Shown one piece after another: positions 7,922-15,587 of a stretch of 20,729 nucleotides of DNA. Both the position numbers and the translations under genes were made by a program. Below the pieces are notes generated by a model that searched no databases, was not told where the DNA came from, and was given only the letters and a program-made list of their open reading frames with translations. Source of the stretch: a bacterium (GTDB taxonomy: Bacteria; B130-G9); NCBI GenBank assembly GCA_021160245.1, contig JAGHCW010000017.1, positions 1 to 20,729 of the forward strand, in the 5' to 3' direction. Position 1 is the stretch's first letter. Each line of letters opens with the position of its first letter.

Positions 7922-9168
7922 ATTGTCCTCCGAAGAAGATCTGTCAGCCGTTTCTTGTTATTGGCGAAGTTCATCGCATTATCCTTTGATATCCTCTTAA
8001 GTCGATAAAGCCTAAAAAGGTCCTGCTCTATGGTTGTCATTCCCTGCTCTTGGGATTCAAAGATCATCTGATATATCTCGCCTGTGTTGTTGTTTTTAAT
8101 CGCCGCTCTGACTGACGAGTTCACGAGCAAAACCTCCTTGGCCAAAATCAACCGACCATCAAGCCCGGCAACCAACTTCTGAGATACTATCGCCGTCAAA
8201 ACGTCCGCAAGTCGCATCCGAACCCTCTCCTGCATGGCGACCGGACACTCGGCAATTATTCTGTCGATGCTCTCAACAGCTGAGGCGGTATGTAGCGTTG
8301 AGAAGACTTTGTGACCACTATCTGTTATCTCAAGCGCGGTCAGAATCGTGTCAGGGTCGCGCATCTCGCCGATGACTATAATGTCCGGGTCCTGACGCAA
8401 TGATTGAACGGCGCCCTCCTTAAAAGACATCACATCGCGTCCCACCTCGCGGTGCCGAACGATGCACCTATGGGGCTTATGGATGTTCTCAATCGGGCTG
8501 CCGATTATCACTATGTGAGCGTCAACGGTTTGGTTATTCGCATCTATGATGCTGTCCATCGTCGTGCTCTTGCCTGAGCCAGTTATCCCTGTCAGGAGAA
8601 TCAAGCCCTGTTTCACATGCGTCAGAGACAGTGAGCGCGCGATGTTCGGATGAAACCCCAAGTCCTTGAAGGGATATATCTTGTTAGAGATCATTCGCAT
8701 ATTCAGGGCCAGGTGGTCGAGATCGAAGTACATATCCCCTCTGAACCTGACTTGAGTACCCTCGTAATCAATCATATATGAGAAGTCGAGGTTACGCCAC
8801 TCAATCAAATACTCTTTCTGCCGCTCCATGAGTATGTTCAGAAGAAGAACATCGGATTCCGCGAGCGTGTATTCGCCCATCTCATCGCACGGCCGCTTGA
8901 ACCCGAAGACTCGATACCAAACACGCTCACCGCACCCATTGCTCCCAACGTCGATATCTGACGCCTCAAGATCGACCATCTTCTCCAGCCAGTGATCTAC
9001 GACAAGCCTCAACGCGTCTCTTTCCTGGTCAGAGAGCTCCGAGATAAGCTGACCGATGGCCATCTGCCTCTCAAAACCCACCTGGGACGCGCGCACATGG
9101 GAGATGAGCCTCCCAACTATCGCCCGTGCCCGTGCGAAAATGTCAACGCTCTCGCAGACTGCTTCCAA
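7918..9168 (-). CDS. PilT-like twitching-motility ATPase with altered Asp box
   Basis: A 416-residue cytoplasmic hexameric ATPase of the PilT/PilU class, expected to power pilus retraction. Motifs in order: EASDIDV (68-74, the N-domain ASDIH-type motif), Walker A GITGSGKSTT (194-203), Walker B IIVIGEMRDPDT (263-274), His box STLHTASA (290-297), and an AIRNLIRE-like AIKNNNTGEI (356-365) that marks retraction ATPases. The N-terminus is about 55 residues longer than usual. The Asp box, normally IEDPIE, reads IGSPIE (222-227), so the acidic pair is lost. The PilB in the same operon keeps it. The start is TTG at 9168, three bases after the upstream stop, with GGGA eight bases upstream. An internal start near residue 36 (Met) is possible. 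Confidence 0.92.
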   Translation of the reverse strand: MEAVCESVDIFARARAIVGRLISHVRASQVGFERQMAIGQLISELSDQERDALRLVVDHWLEKMVDLEASDIDVGSNGCGERVWYRVFGFKRPCDEMGEYTLAESDVLLLNILMERQKEYLIEWRNLDFSYMIDYEGTQVRFRGDMYFDLDHLALNMRMISNKIYPFKDLGFHPNIARSLSLTHVKQGLILLTGITGSGKSTTMDSIIDANNQTVDAHIVIIGSPIENIHKPHRCIVRHREVGRDVMSFKEGAVQSLRQDPDIIVIGEMRDPDTILTALEITDSGHKVFSTLHTASAVESIDRIIAECPVAMQERVRMRLADVLTAIVSQKLVAGLDGRLILAKEVLLVNSSVRAAIKNNNTGEIYQMIFESQEQGMTTIEQDLFRLYRLKRISKDNAMNFANNKKRLTDLLRRTI

Positions 9169-9171
9169 GTC

Positions 9172-10239
9172 CTATTCCCACCACGAAAGGATTTTCAGAT
9201 CGTCGCTGTCTAAACCACTTAGCGCCCTATGTATATAATGGGTGCTGTAACGTGCCTCGCCCCTACCGTTGCCGACGCAGTTTCCTCTTGGGCTGCTCCC
9301 TATAACGGTTACATTGCCCGTCACCCGACCATGAATATGCTCAAGGTCATCGGCAATGATCAATCCGTAGAAATTACCCCTCAGGTTCTTGATCAGGGCG
9401 TTCTTCTGCGAGTTGTGAACGACAAGAATGCCGAAGCTATTGTAGTCAAAGCCGCAATGGCAATACGTGAAGTTGGGCGCATTCCAGACACCATTGTTGG
9501 GAAGTTCTACGTATGTTACGCCTTTGAGCGGCATTGAAATACTGCCGCCGCTAGTCGCATATTGACTGCCACCGGCGCCGCTTTGGGCCATGGCCTTGAG
9601 TGTCCCCTCCGGAAGCCCCAACAGAGCGTCCGGCGTTGCTGGGAAGCCCCCATCAAATTCGTAGTTCTCCTCAATGATGCTGGGATCGAAACCCGTGACC
9701 GGAGGAAGATCGACACCCAATTCATTTGTGCCCCCGTACTTTGAGCTGCCTCCCCTCGTGATGGTCTCTCCACTGACAATGGCGAGCCCGCCCTGATTCG
9801 GCACAATGTTCTCATTCTCATCGTAGTCTCTCCCGTCCACTTTGAGATTGCCGAGAGTCCTGACCCACGGCTTGGCGGTAATTGCTGACCTGAGATGAGG
9901 AGAGCGAGTCTGCACAATGACACGCACATTGTGTAATGTCTCATTACACGTCCCGCTTGCTGTTATCTCCGAGTTGGCTGAAGCCGGAACCCTTACACAG
10001 GTCGCAGAATAGGTCCCGTCCGCCATTGTGGCTGAAGCTGACCCGGTCCAAGTAGGGTCAAGCGTGATGTTCGATAGACAGACATTCGCAGCAGAGTGCG
10101 CAAGATTCCCCGCGCTGGCGGTGTTGAATGAAAAACAGGCGTTAGCCACCGCCTCGTTCCTCTTCTCCTGCGCTCCCATCGTCAGAAACGACATGGTTAT
10201 CGCAATACCGAGAACCAAAATTATTGATGCTTTTCCCAT
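9172..10239 (-). CDS. Large pilin-like/PilX-like exported protein of the pilus operon
   Basis: A 355-residue protein with an N-terminal hydrophobic helix at residues 5-20 and no charged leader longer than MGKAS. The rest is polar and strand-rich. Residues 105-125 (VRVIVQTRSP, then the region before LKVDGRDYDEN) and the end (GILVVHNSQK, GNFYGLIIADD, HGRVTGNVTVIG) resemble the PilX-like/DUF4900-type minor-pilin-associated proteins seen in type IV pilus clusters. That match is from memory of the pattern and not proven. There are several cysteines, including a CHC pair near 279-281, suggesting disulfides outside the cytoplasm. The ATG at 10239 follows GGGAGG with eight-base spacing. It lies between the small pilin-like genes and pilT, and could be a tip or priming subunit. 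Confidence 0.7.
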   Translation of the reverse strand: MGKASIILVLGIAITMSFLTMGAQEKRNEAVANACFSFNTASAGNLAHSAANVCLSNITLDPTWTGSASATMADGTYSATCVRVPASANSEITASGTCNETLHNVRVIVQTRSPHLRSAITAKPWVRTLGNLKVDGRDYDENENIVPNQGGLAIVSGETITRGGSSKYGGTNELGVDLPPVTGFDPSIIEENYEFDGGFPATPDALLGLPEGTLKAMAQSGAGGSQYATSGGSISMPLKGVTYVELPNNGVWNAPNFTYCHCGFDYNSFGILVVHNSQKNALIKNLRGNFYGLIIADDLEHIHGRVTGNVTVIGSSPRGNCVGNGRGEARYSTHYIHRALSGLDSDDLKILSWWE

Positions 10240-10311
10240 CTTCTTGTCCTCCCTTTCTTTGCCAGGACCGTCTATTCCAATCGCTCGTACTTCTTACTTA
10301 TCGGATATTGT

Positions 10312-10875
10312 CTAGAGATTCCTCGGGCTAATCATCGTCTCCCACCCAGCCGAGGAATACTCGCCGTCATAATCGACCGTGCTCTGAACGTCTAAGCTCA
10401 CGCCAATAGCCTTGACGTCTGCTGTGTTCGCGGTGACATTTCCTGCCTCGTCGAAGTACTCAAGGCCGAAATCCGTCACGCCAAGCCCGACCGCCACTGG
10501 AGTCGCGGCGCCGACAGTTCTGTAAAGAAATTTGTCATTGGGATTCGGAGTGGACGAAGCCGTTGAGGTGTCGCTCAACTGATATGTTATCGTGTTTAGA
10601 CCGTCCGAAATGCCGTCGCCATCGGTGTCTATGCCAGACCAGAACGTTATGCTGTCTGAGCTCATGTTGACAATTGCCGAGCCTGCAATCGATTGATAAC
10701 CCATTTTGTGAAAGTCATACTCGATCATCCTGATAATAGTTGTCATCGATTCCTGGGCTACGACATCAAGTGTCTGCTGAGTCGAGGTCTCGGTTACACT
10801 TGATGTCAGCCCAATCATCATCAAAATCAGCATTCCGGCTATCAATGACGCGCCTATGATATCTGCTAAAGCCAT
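10312..10875 (-). CDS. Minor pilin-like protein (PilW/PulJ-like)
   Basis: A 187-residue protein with a hydrophobic helix almost at its N-terminus (residues 5-27) after only MALA, then a helical region (ETSTQQTLDVVAQESM) and a strand-rich globular domain. The pattern RMIEYDFHKMGYQ (49-61) and the late IGVSLDVQST segment look like PilW/PulJ minor pilins, where residues after the N-terminal helix carry the same ID/FxxMGY theme. A DTDGDGISDG loop (83-92) resembles a calcium-binding thrombospondin-type-3 loop. There is no GF(T/S)LxE prepilin site. The ATG at 10875 has a perfect AGGAGGT site eight bases upstream. It is a member of the pilus operon, 23 bases after the preceding gene. Confidence 0.78.
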   Translation of the reverse strand: MALADIIGASLIAGMLILMMIGLTSSVTETSTQQTLDVVAQESMTTIIRMIEYDFHKMGYQSIAGSAIVNMSSDSITFWSGIDTDGDGISDGLNTITYQLSDTSTASSTPNPNDKFLYRTVGAATPVAVGLGVTDFGLEYFDEAGNVTANTADVKAIGVSLDVQSTVDYDGEYSSAGWETMISPRNL

Positions 10876-10898
10876 GTTCTCTTACCTCCTACTGATGC

Positions 10899-11378
10899 CT
10901 AAATGGTGTATGCGAAAATTCGCGTAACCACCACATCGGTCGGAATGAACGGGCAACCGGCCGTTATCTCCATCTTCTTGAAATACGTCCTGTTAGCGGT
11001 TTCCGTGCCGCTTGAGTTGCAGTACACAACTGTTATCTCTACATCATAGGTTACCCGGTTTGTCGCGACGGATGCCGCATAATCGTTAAAATCGTCCACA
11101 TCATCGAAGTTCGGGTAAATCTCGCCGTCCGGGCCAAGACTTCCCGAATACGTGAATGTCCCGGGAAACGTTGACGGGTCGTGCCCTCCCTCCTCCTCAT
11201 CGAATCTCAGCACTGCCGCATGCTCGATGAACGATTGCGCGACAGAAGTGGCGCCGATATAGAGCTCGCTCTCCATCATCGTCCTATTGCCGTCCAACAT
11301 TATTGAGTTGAGTGAAAGCGCGAGCATTGAAAGCAGCATCAATGCCCCCAAAGCCATGATCATCTGTCCTGAACTCAT
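10899..11378 (-). CDS. Minor pilin-like protein (PilV/PulI position)
   Basis: A 159-residue protein beginning MSSGQMIM and running straight into a hydrophobic helix (residues 6-27), followed by an amphipathic extension (DGNRTMMESELYIGATSVAQSF) and a polar, strand-rich domain containing two cysteines. Prepilin proteins share this lollipop shape, but the usual Glu5 and TLIE motif are absent. A Gly-Gln at residues 4-5 parallels the GQ of the major pilin-like protein and could mark a processing site. The ATG at 11378 follows GGGAGGT. It sits 16 bases after pilB and 23 before the PilW-like gene, so it probably belongs to the minor-pilin set. The family assignment is by context and shape. Confidence 0.72.
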   Translation of the reverse strand: MSSGQMIMALGALMLLSMLALSLNSIMLDGNRTMMESELYIGATSVAQSFIEHAAVLRFDEEEGGHDPSTFPGTFTYSGSLGPDGEIYPNFDDVDDFNDYAASVATNRVTYDVEITVVYCNSSGTETANRTYFKKMEITAGCPFIPTDVVVTRIFAYTI

Positions 11379-11394
11379 CTCTTACCTCCCTTCT

Positions 11395-13179
11395 CTAGTC
11401 CCCTGCCGTAGCGAACGCTATTTCCTCAAGCGTCGTCACGCCCTCCTTGATTCTCTCCCGACCAGACGCCCGAAGGGACAGCATCCCATCTGAAGTTGCC
11501 TGCTGACGCAGCGCGTCCTCGTCAATATCCTGCGAGGCCTTGTAGATCATCTGCCGTATCTCCTTGCTGAAATAGAGCGCCTCGTGGATTGCCGTCCGAC
11601 CTCTATAACCCAATCGACATTTTTTGCAGCCCACCGGCTCATAAAACGTTATGTCACGAACCTCATCTTCCGTAAATCCAAGTTCAAGAGGAATACTCGG
11701 ATCCATATCCGTTATCTCTCGTTTACATTCAGAGCAAAGCGTCCGAACAAGCCTCTGAGCCACAACGATGCTGATCGAATAGGCAAGCAGAAACGGCTCA
11801 ATTCCCATCTTGTAAAGCCTCGCAACAACACTCACGGCATCGTTCGTATGAAGCGTGGAAAACGTCAAATGCCCCGTGTTCGCAAGCTTGATCGCTATCT
11901 CAGCTGTTATCTTATCTCGCATCTCACCGACCATCACGATGTCCGGGTCATGACGCAATATCGAACGTATCGCCTGATCGAAATCAAGACGTGCGCCAAG
12001 CTTTATCTGCCTTGCGCCTCGTATGTAATACTCGACCGGGTCCTCAACCGTCAGAACGTTCACGCTCGGGTTGAGCACATGGCTCAGCGCCGCAACGAGA
12101 GTTGTGCTCTTACCACTACCTGTCGGGCCAGTTAAAATCACGATCCCTTGAGGCTTGCCAATCGCCCGCAAGAAGTCATCTTTTGCCTTCTTCTGGAAAC
12201 CGAGCTTCTCGAAATCGGTAACTAGCTTCCGATCGTCAATCACCCTGATCACGATACTCTCGAGCTTCCGCCGTATCTCCTCGCCGACAATTGGGAGGAT
12301 GGAAACACGAAACCTGATCAAGTAATTGTCAATATTGCGCTGAATGAAACCGTCCTGAGCAGAATCCCATTCAAAGCGGTCGATGTTTTTGGACCTGTCC
12401 TTGATGACTGCCGATATGGCCTCCGGTTTCGTCCCCTCGTGGCGATACCACAACTGGAGCTTGCCATCGATTCGAAAGTAGAACTCCGTCGTATTCCCCG
12501 CCTTCGGGATAACGTGAATATCACTTGCCCCTTTGCGAACCGCCTCAACGAGACTTCCCTCCACGAGGTTTGTTAGCAGACTTTGGTTGATTTCTGCCTC
12601 AAGCGCCTCCTCGTCAAGCTCAGCATCGCCTTCCTCGACCGTCTCGACAGCCTCACTCGCCTGTTCCACGATCTTCAGGAACTCGTCCTCATGAGGACTG
12701 ATCTTCTCAACGAGCTGCTCAATATCCTCGAGCCGCATATAAGCTATCTCATAACGCTTGAAATTGAATTCAGTGACGAGGCTCTGCACCTCACGATTGG
12801 TCGGATCGGGGCATACAACCACCAAGACTCCATGCTTCTCACGGTGAAGCCTCAGTGGAATCACTCGCTTGTTCAAAAGGTAGCTCCGCATCTCGGAGCT
12901 GATGCTCTCCATCTGGTCGCTTATGAACCTGAGGTTGTCCTCACAGAGGTCCTCCTCAGAGAGCTCCAGTGTCCTGAAAGCGTAGATATTCGCCACTTCC
13001 TTATAGATACTATGCCGATCAATCTTGAAATCTTCGACGAGTATCTCACCTATCTTGCGGCGATTCGCATCAACCTCAGAGGCCTGGACCTGTAGAGCCC
13101 TCTCAAAGGTCTCCTCATCGATCACGCCCCGCTGGACCAGCAGGGCGCCGAACCTGGTCTGTGGAGGTGGCGCGTTCAT
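11395..13179 (-). CDS. pilB: PilB/GspE-family pilus extension ATPase
   Basis: A 594-residue cytoplasmic hexameric ATPase that drives pilus polymerisation. An N-terminal MshEN/GspE-N-like region (1-160, RFGALLVQRGVI onwards) is followed by a Glu-rich linker (166-196) and the ATPase core. The core has GASDIHV (217-223), Walker A GPTGSGKSTT (351-360), Asp box TVEDPVEY (377-384), Walker B IVMVGEMRD (414-422), His box TLHTND (442-447), and a CxxC...CxxC zinc site (Cys482/485 and 518/521), characteristic of PilB/GspE rather than PilT. The frame is open 45 codons further upstream into pilC, but the ATG at 13179 is chosen because it follows the pilC stop by 20 bases and has AAGGA at correct spacing, and because the extra residues are low-complexity and unlike the family. 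Confidence 0.96.
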   Translation of the reverse strand: MNAPPPQTRFGALLVQRGVIDEETFERALQVQASEVDANRRKIGEILVEDFKIDRHSIYKEVANIYAFRTLELSEEDLCEDNLRFISDQMESISSEMRSYLLNKRVIPLRLHREKHGVLVVVCPDPTNREVQSLVTEFNFKRYEIAYMRLEDIEQLVEKISPHEDEFLKIVEQASEAVETVEEGDAELDEEALEAEINQSLLTNLVEGSLVEAVRKGASDIHVIPKAGNTTEFYFRIDGKLQLWYRHEGTKPEAISAVIKDRSKNIDRFEWDSAQDGFIQRNIDNYLIRFRVSILPIVGEEIRRKLESIVIRVIDDRKLVTDFEKLGFQKKAKDDFLRAIGKPQGIVILTGPTGSGKSTTLVAALSHVLNPSVNVLTVEDPVEYYIRGARQIKLGARLDFDQAIRSILRHDPDIVMVGEMRDKITAEIAIKLANTGHLTFSTLHTNDAVSVVARLYKMGIEPFLLAYSISIVVAQRLVRTLCSECKREITDMDPSIPLELGFTEDEVRDITFYEPVGCKKCRLGYRGRTAIHEALYFSKEIRQMIYKASQDIDEDALRQQATSDGMLSLRASGRERIKEGVTTLEEIAFATAGD

Positions 13180-13199
13180 AATCCTGTTCCTTTGCCTCT

Positions 13200-14549
13200 C
13201 TATTTGACTGTAACGCCCGGCATCGTTGGCTTCATTATTGCTGTCTCGGATGAAACCACCGTTATGCCCGTCATCACGATGAGCACGAAAAATGCTATGA
13301 AGACCTGGACCCAATCGATGATCGCTTTCATCTTGTAGGTCGTCTCCTTCTCATAGTAGTTCGCAACTTGCAGAGCCGTCTTTCTCAGTGTTCCCGTCTC
13401 CGCCCCACCGCGAAGCCTATTCAGAGCGTTCTCTGTGAAGACGCCGGTTCTCTCCAATGACTCCACGAGGCCCTTGCCCTCTTTGATCATCATCGGGATT
13501 GCTATCTCCTTGATCTGACGCTCCATGTAGCGGTTTCGACATGCCTCCGCCGAGGTCCGTATCACCTCGATGTTCTCGCCCGAGCCAGAGTAAAGCGCTG
13601 TGAATACCCGACAGAAAATCTCGATGCTCGTCTTATGCAAAAGCGAGCCGATGATCGGCAGCCTTATGATGTACTTGTCTATTAGGAAGCGGCCTTTGTT
13701 CGTGAATGCTAACTTCAATGCGACCGCTATTGGCACGAACGTGCCGATAAGAAGAAGAATTATATTGTCCCTAAGGAAGTAGCTTACATCAAGTGTAAAC
13801 CTAGTCATCGGTGGTAACTTCATGTCAAACTTAAGGAACATCTCCGCCGTCTCAGGAAATATATAACCGACGTAAAATAGTACTGCACAAAGAAGCAAAA
13901 ACACGGTAACGCAGGGCATGATGAGGGCGCTTCTCAAACTCTTCTTGAAGGCCTGATTCCGCTCGAGGAATTTGGCCGTGCTCTCATAGATTTCAACCAT
14001 GTTACCGCTCTGGGCTGCCACACCCAGCATGTGCGCTGGGAACCGGCCCAGGGCATCTTCCTGCTTCCCGAAGACCTCCTTACCCTCTCTCCCCTCTTTC
14101 AGGTCGCTACTTATCTCCTTAATCGCCTCTCGTAGCGTTCTGTTTTGAATGTCATTTCCTAAGAGCTCCAGCACCTCGTCATACGGCAGCTTCTCGCGAA
14201 GAAGATCGGCGCCGAGCCTGATGAACATGACGACGTCGCTGGAAGGCGGACTCATGCGAAAGTCCAGTGGCTTGCGACGGACGGAGAGGACCTTGTACCC
14301 GATGGCCCGCAATGCCCGGCTTAGTTCCTCCTGCGAGTAGGCCTTCCGCTCCCCGCGAACGGCCCGCTCATTGCCCTTACTCACCTTGTAAACGTACGTT
14401 CGCTTTTTCTCAAGGGAGTTGAGGTTGAACCGTCTGACACGCATCAGCTCCGTGAGCTTCAGCATCGCCGACTTCTTGTTCTTGGCCGTCAATAGCCCCT
14501 GAATCGGGCGACCCGCTGAGTTCATTCCATGATATCTGTATTCTGCCAT
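13200..14549 (-). CDS. pilC: PilC/GspF-family inner-membrane platform protein
   Basis: A 449-residue polytopic membrane protein that couples the ATPases to pilin assembly. An N-terminal cytoplasmic segment (1-55) has the usual YxGxNxAGRxxxG start. A second short alpha/beta piece (65-95) seems to repeat its tail. Two GspF domains follow (about 100-230 and 305-435). Membrane helices are visible at about 206-231, 262-283 and 414-433. The GGAETGTLRKTAL motif (381-393) in the second domain is the family's G-E-x-G signature. In the first domain the matching site reads AAQSGNMVEIYES (178-190), where Glu is replaced by Gln-Ser. The ATG at 14549 has AGGGA upstream. It is the first gene downstream of the pilin terminator, and its stop lies just before pilB. 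Confidence 0.95.
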   Translation of the reverse strand: MAEYRYHGMNSAGRPIQGLLTAKNKKSAMLKLTELMRVRRFNLNSLEKKRTYVYKVSKGNERAVRGERKAYSQEELSRALRAIGYKVLSVRRKPLDFRMSPPSSDVVMFIRLGADLLREKLPYDEVLELLGNDIQNRTLREAIKEISSDLKEGREGKEVFGKQEDALGRFPAHMLGVAAQSGNMVEIYESTAKFLERNQAFKKSLRSALIMPCVTVFLLLCAVLFYVGYIFPETAEMFLKFDMKLPPMTRFTLDVSYFLRDNIILLLIGTFVPIAVALKLAFTNKGRFLIDKYIIRLPIIGSLLHKTSIEIFCRVFTALYSGSGENIEVIRTSAEACRNRYMERQIKEIAIPMMIKEGKGLVESLERTGVFTENALNRLRGGAETGTLRKTALQVANYYEKETTYKMKAIIDWVQVFIAFFVLIVMTGITVVSSETAIMKPTMPGVTVK

Positions 14550-14573
14550 TTTCTTGTCCCTACCCCTTGCATA

Positions 14574-14605
14574 GATAGAAAAGGCAGGCCCCGGAGGGCC
14601 TGCCC
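14574..14605 (-). terminator. Strong intrinsic terminator between the pilin and pilC
   Basis: On the minus strand GGCAGGCCC and GGGCCTGCC form a perfect nine-base GC-rich stem capped by a TCCG tetraloop and followed directly by TTTTCT. It lies 131 bases after the pilin stop codon and 25 bases before the pilC ATG. Partial read-through would give high pilin and low machinery transcription. That role is inference; the structure is plain. Confidence 0.92.
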
Positions 14606-14735
14606 AAAATCATCAAAGAGGTGCTGTTCGCTTCTCTTTCAACATCATGCCGTCGCCGCGCCGGTGGATTGCTCATCAGATCGGATTGAACCGAGCTGCC
14701 ACATTTCCGCGTCCCGACTGCATGATAAATCACTC

Positions 14736-15146
14736 CTACTCTTCCTCTCCGCCTTTGTTGATCGTCGTCGTGACGTCAACTGGCGTTACGTCGGCAACCA
14801 CATTGACCGGCGTCTCGTCGTCATCCTGCAAAGCCGTGGAGCAAGTACCGGTTATCGTCACGCCATCGTCGTCCGCGTCACTCACTACATACGTATCACC
14901 GTTGCGGTTCTCTCCAGCACCAATGTCCTCAACTGTGATGCCGGTGAAGCTGCGACCGCCGCCACCAAGAGCTGTAGGCTTCATGTAATACTGCTGAGCT
15001 CTTGCGCCCATGTTGAGAACGTCCTGGACCACCTGGTCGATGTTTGCCTGGTCCGCTCCCTCACTGAAGAGGCCAAGTCCGATTACTACCGCTATACCAA
15101 CAATGATCACACTCAGGACGATCAGAAGAAGTTGCTGCTGTCCCAC
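14736..15146 (-). CDS. Putative major pilin with non-canonical N-terminus
   Basis: A 136-residue protein. After MGQQQ comes an uninterrupted hydrophobic helix (residues 6-27) and an amphipathic stretch (DQANIDQVVQDVLNMGARAQQYY), then a small polar, acidic, strand-rich head (55-130) with one cysteine and an acidic tail ending GGEEE. This is the pilin outline, and the gene leads the pilus operon ahead of a strong terminator, as expected for a highly expressed subunit. If Gly2 is the cleavage site the leader is two residues long, and the mature protein starts QQQLLL, without Phe1 or Glu5. The start is GTG at 15146, set by GGAGGAAA seven bases upstream. The nearby in-phase-shifted ATG at 15159 is not in this frame. 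Its role as major pilin is inferred from position. Confidence 0.75.
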   Translation of the reverse strand: MGQQQLLLIVLSVIIVGIAVVIGLGLFSEGADQANIDQVVQDVLNMGARAQQYYMKPTALGGGGRSFTGITVEDIGAGENRNGDTYVVSDADDDGVTITGTCSTALQDDDETPVNVVADVTPVDVTTTINKGGEEE

Positions 15147-15343
15147 TGTCTTTCCTCCATGAAATTTGACTCGCCCGCACCGCAGGCGACTGATTAATGC
15201 ATCCTAAAAGTCGGACATAACGTCAGGTGTTTTTATTGAATTAGCTACGCCTCTTTAATCACCTCCAGTCTGGTTCCTCGCAAAATCTGCGATCCATTCA
15301 ACTACTCATCTTGTTCTCACTAACTCCGCTCTCATCGCACAGC

Positions 15344-15571
15344 TTATCGGAGCATAGTTCGTGCCAGTTTAGCTATTTCTGCTCCCTTTCCCTCCCAATT
15401 GCCCACTGAACGCCTTGAACCCATAGCAGGGCAATTCCGGTGGCTAGAAGGGCTATTGACTGGATCAAACCAAAACTGACCGATAACGGACGCATCACAA
15501 CGGGTTGCCGCGTCCCACGAGCAGATCACCCCTTGAAAACCTTGAATCTCCAGTATTCTCATTGTGTCCAT
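15344..15571 (-). CDS. Doubtful small ORF, 75 residues, unrecognised
   Basis: Reads MDTMRILEIQGFQGV at its start and has no recognised motif, signal peptide or membrane helix. In favour: its ATG lies 16 bases after the pseudo-receiver stop and has GGGAG seven bases upstream. Against: the composition, with scattered Trp, Cys, Arg and Ser, looks like non-selected translation, and a second frame within it looks more protein-like. It could be a short coupled gene or chance. Confidence 0.22.
   Translation of the reverse strand: MDTMRILEIQGFQGVICSWDAATRCDASVIGQFWFDPVNSPSSHRNCPAMGSRRSVGNWEGKGAEIAKLARTMLR
15373..15495 (-). CDS. Doubtful 40-residue single-helix membrane peptide
   Basis: Starts MRPLSVSFGL, followed by one continuous hydrophobic stretch (residues 8-30, including IALLATGIALLWV) and a charged end GREREQK. 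This positive-out-of-helix layout fits a small inner-membrane peptide. There is no clear ribosome site. It overlaps the 75-residue frame on the same strand in another phase, so at most one of them is likely real. Confidence 0.2.
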   Translation of the reverse strand: MRPLSVSFGLIQSIALLATGIALLWVQGVQWAIGREREQK

Positions 15572-15587
15572 ATCCGGACTCCCTTTC

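Larger units (their letters stand above)
15147..15587. other. Mostly non-coding leader region of the pilin gene
   Basis: About 440 bases separate the pseudo-receiver gene from the pilin. It must hold the pilin promoter if the pilin is transcribed separately. No GG-N10-GC sigma-54 site was found between 15150 and 15340 on the minus strand. The best sigma-70-like pair is weak: TTGCGA (15276-15281 region) and GATTAA 17 bases later. Two overlapping small reading frames at 15344-15571 are listed separately and are doubtful. Confidence 0.5.

Noticed and set aside
13180-13314. Upstream extension of the pilB frame by 45 codons
   Set aside because: It overlaps the end of pilC in another frame, lacks a ribosome site, and the residues are unlike the PilB N-terminus. 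The ATG at 13179 has a good site and sits 20 bases after the pilC stop.
14529-15197. Plus-strand 222-residue open frame across the pilin region
   Set aside because: It is antisense to the pilin and terminator, has no recognisable motif or ribosome site, and reads as a shadow of the opposite strand.
15150-15340. Sigma-54 promoter for the pilin gene
   Set aside because: Every GG on the minus strand was checked for GC ten bases later and none fits. The nearest case, TGG...TTTTGC around 15275-15297, has a 12-base gap.
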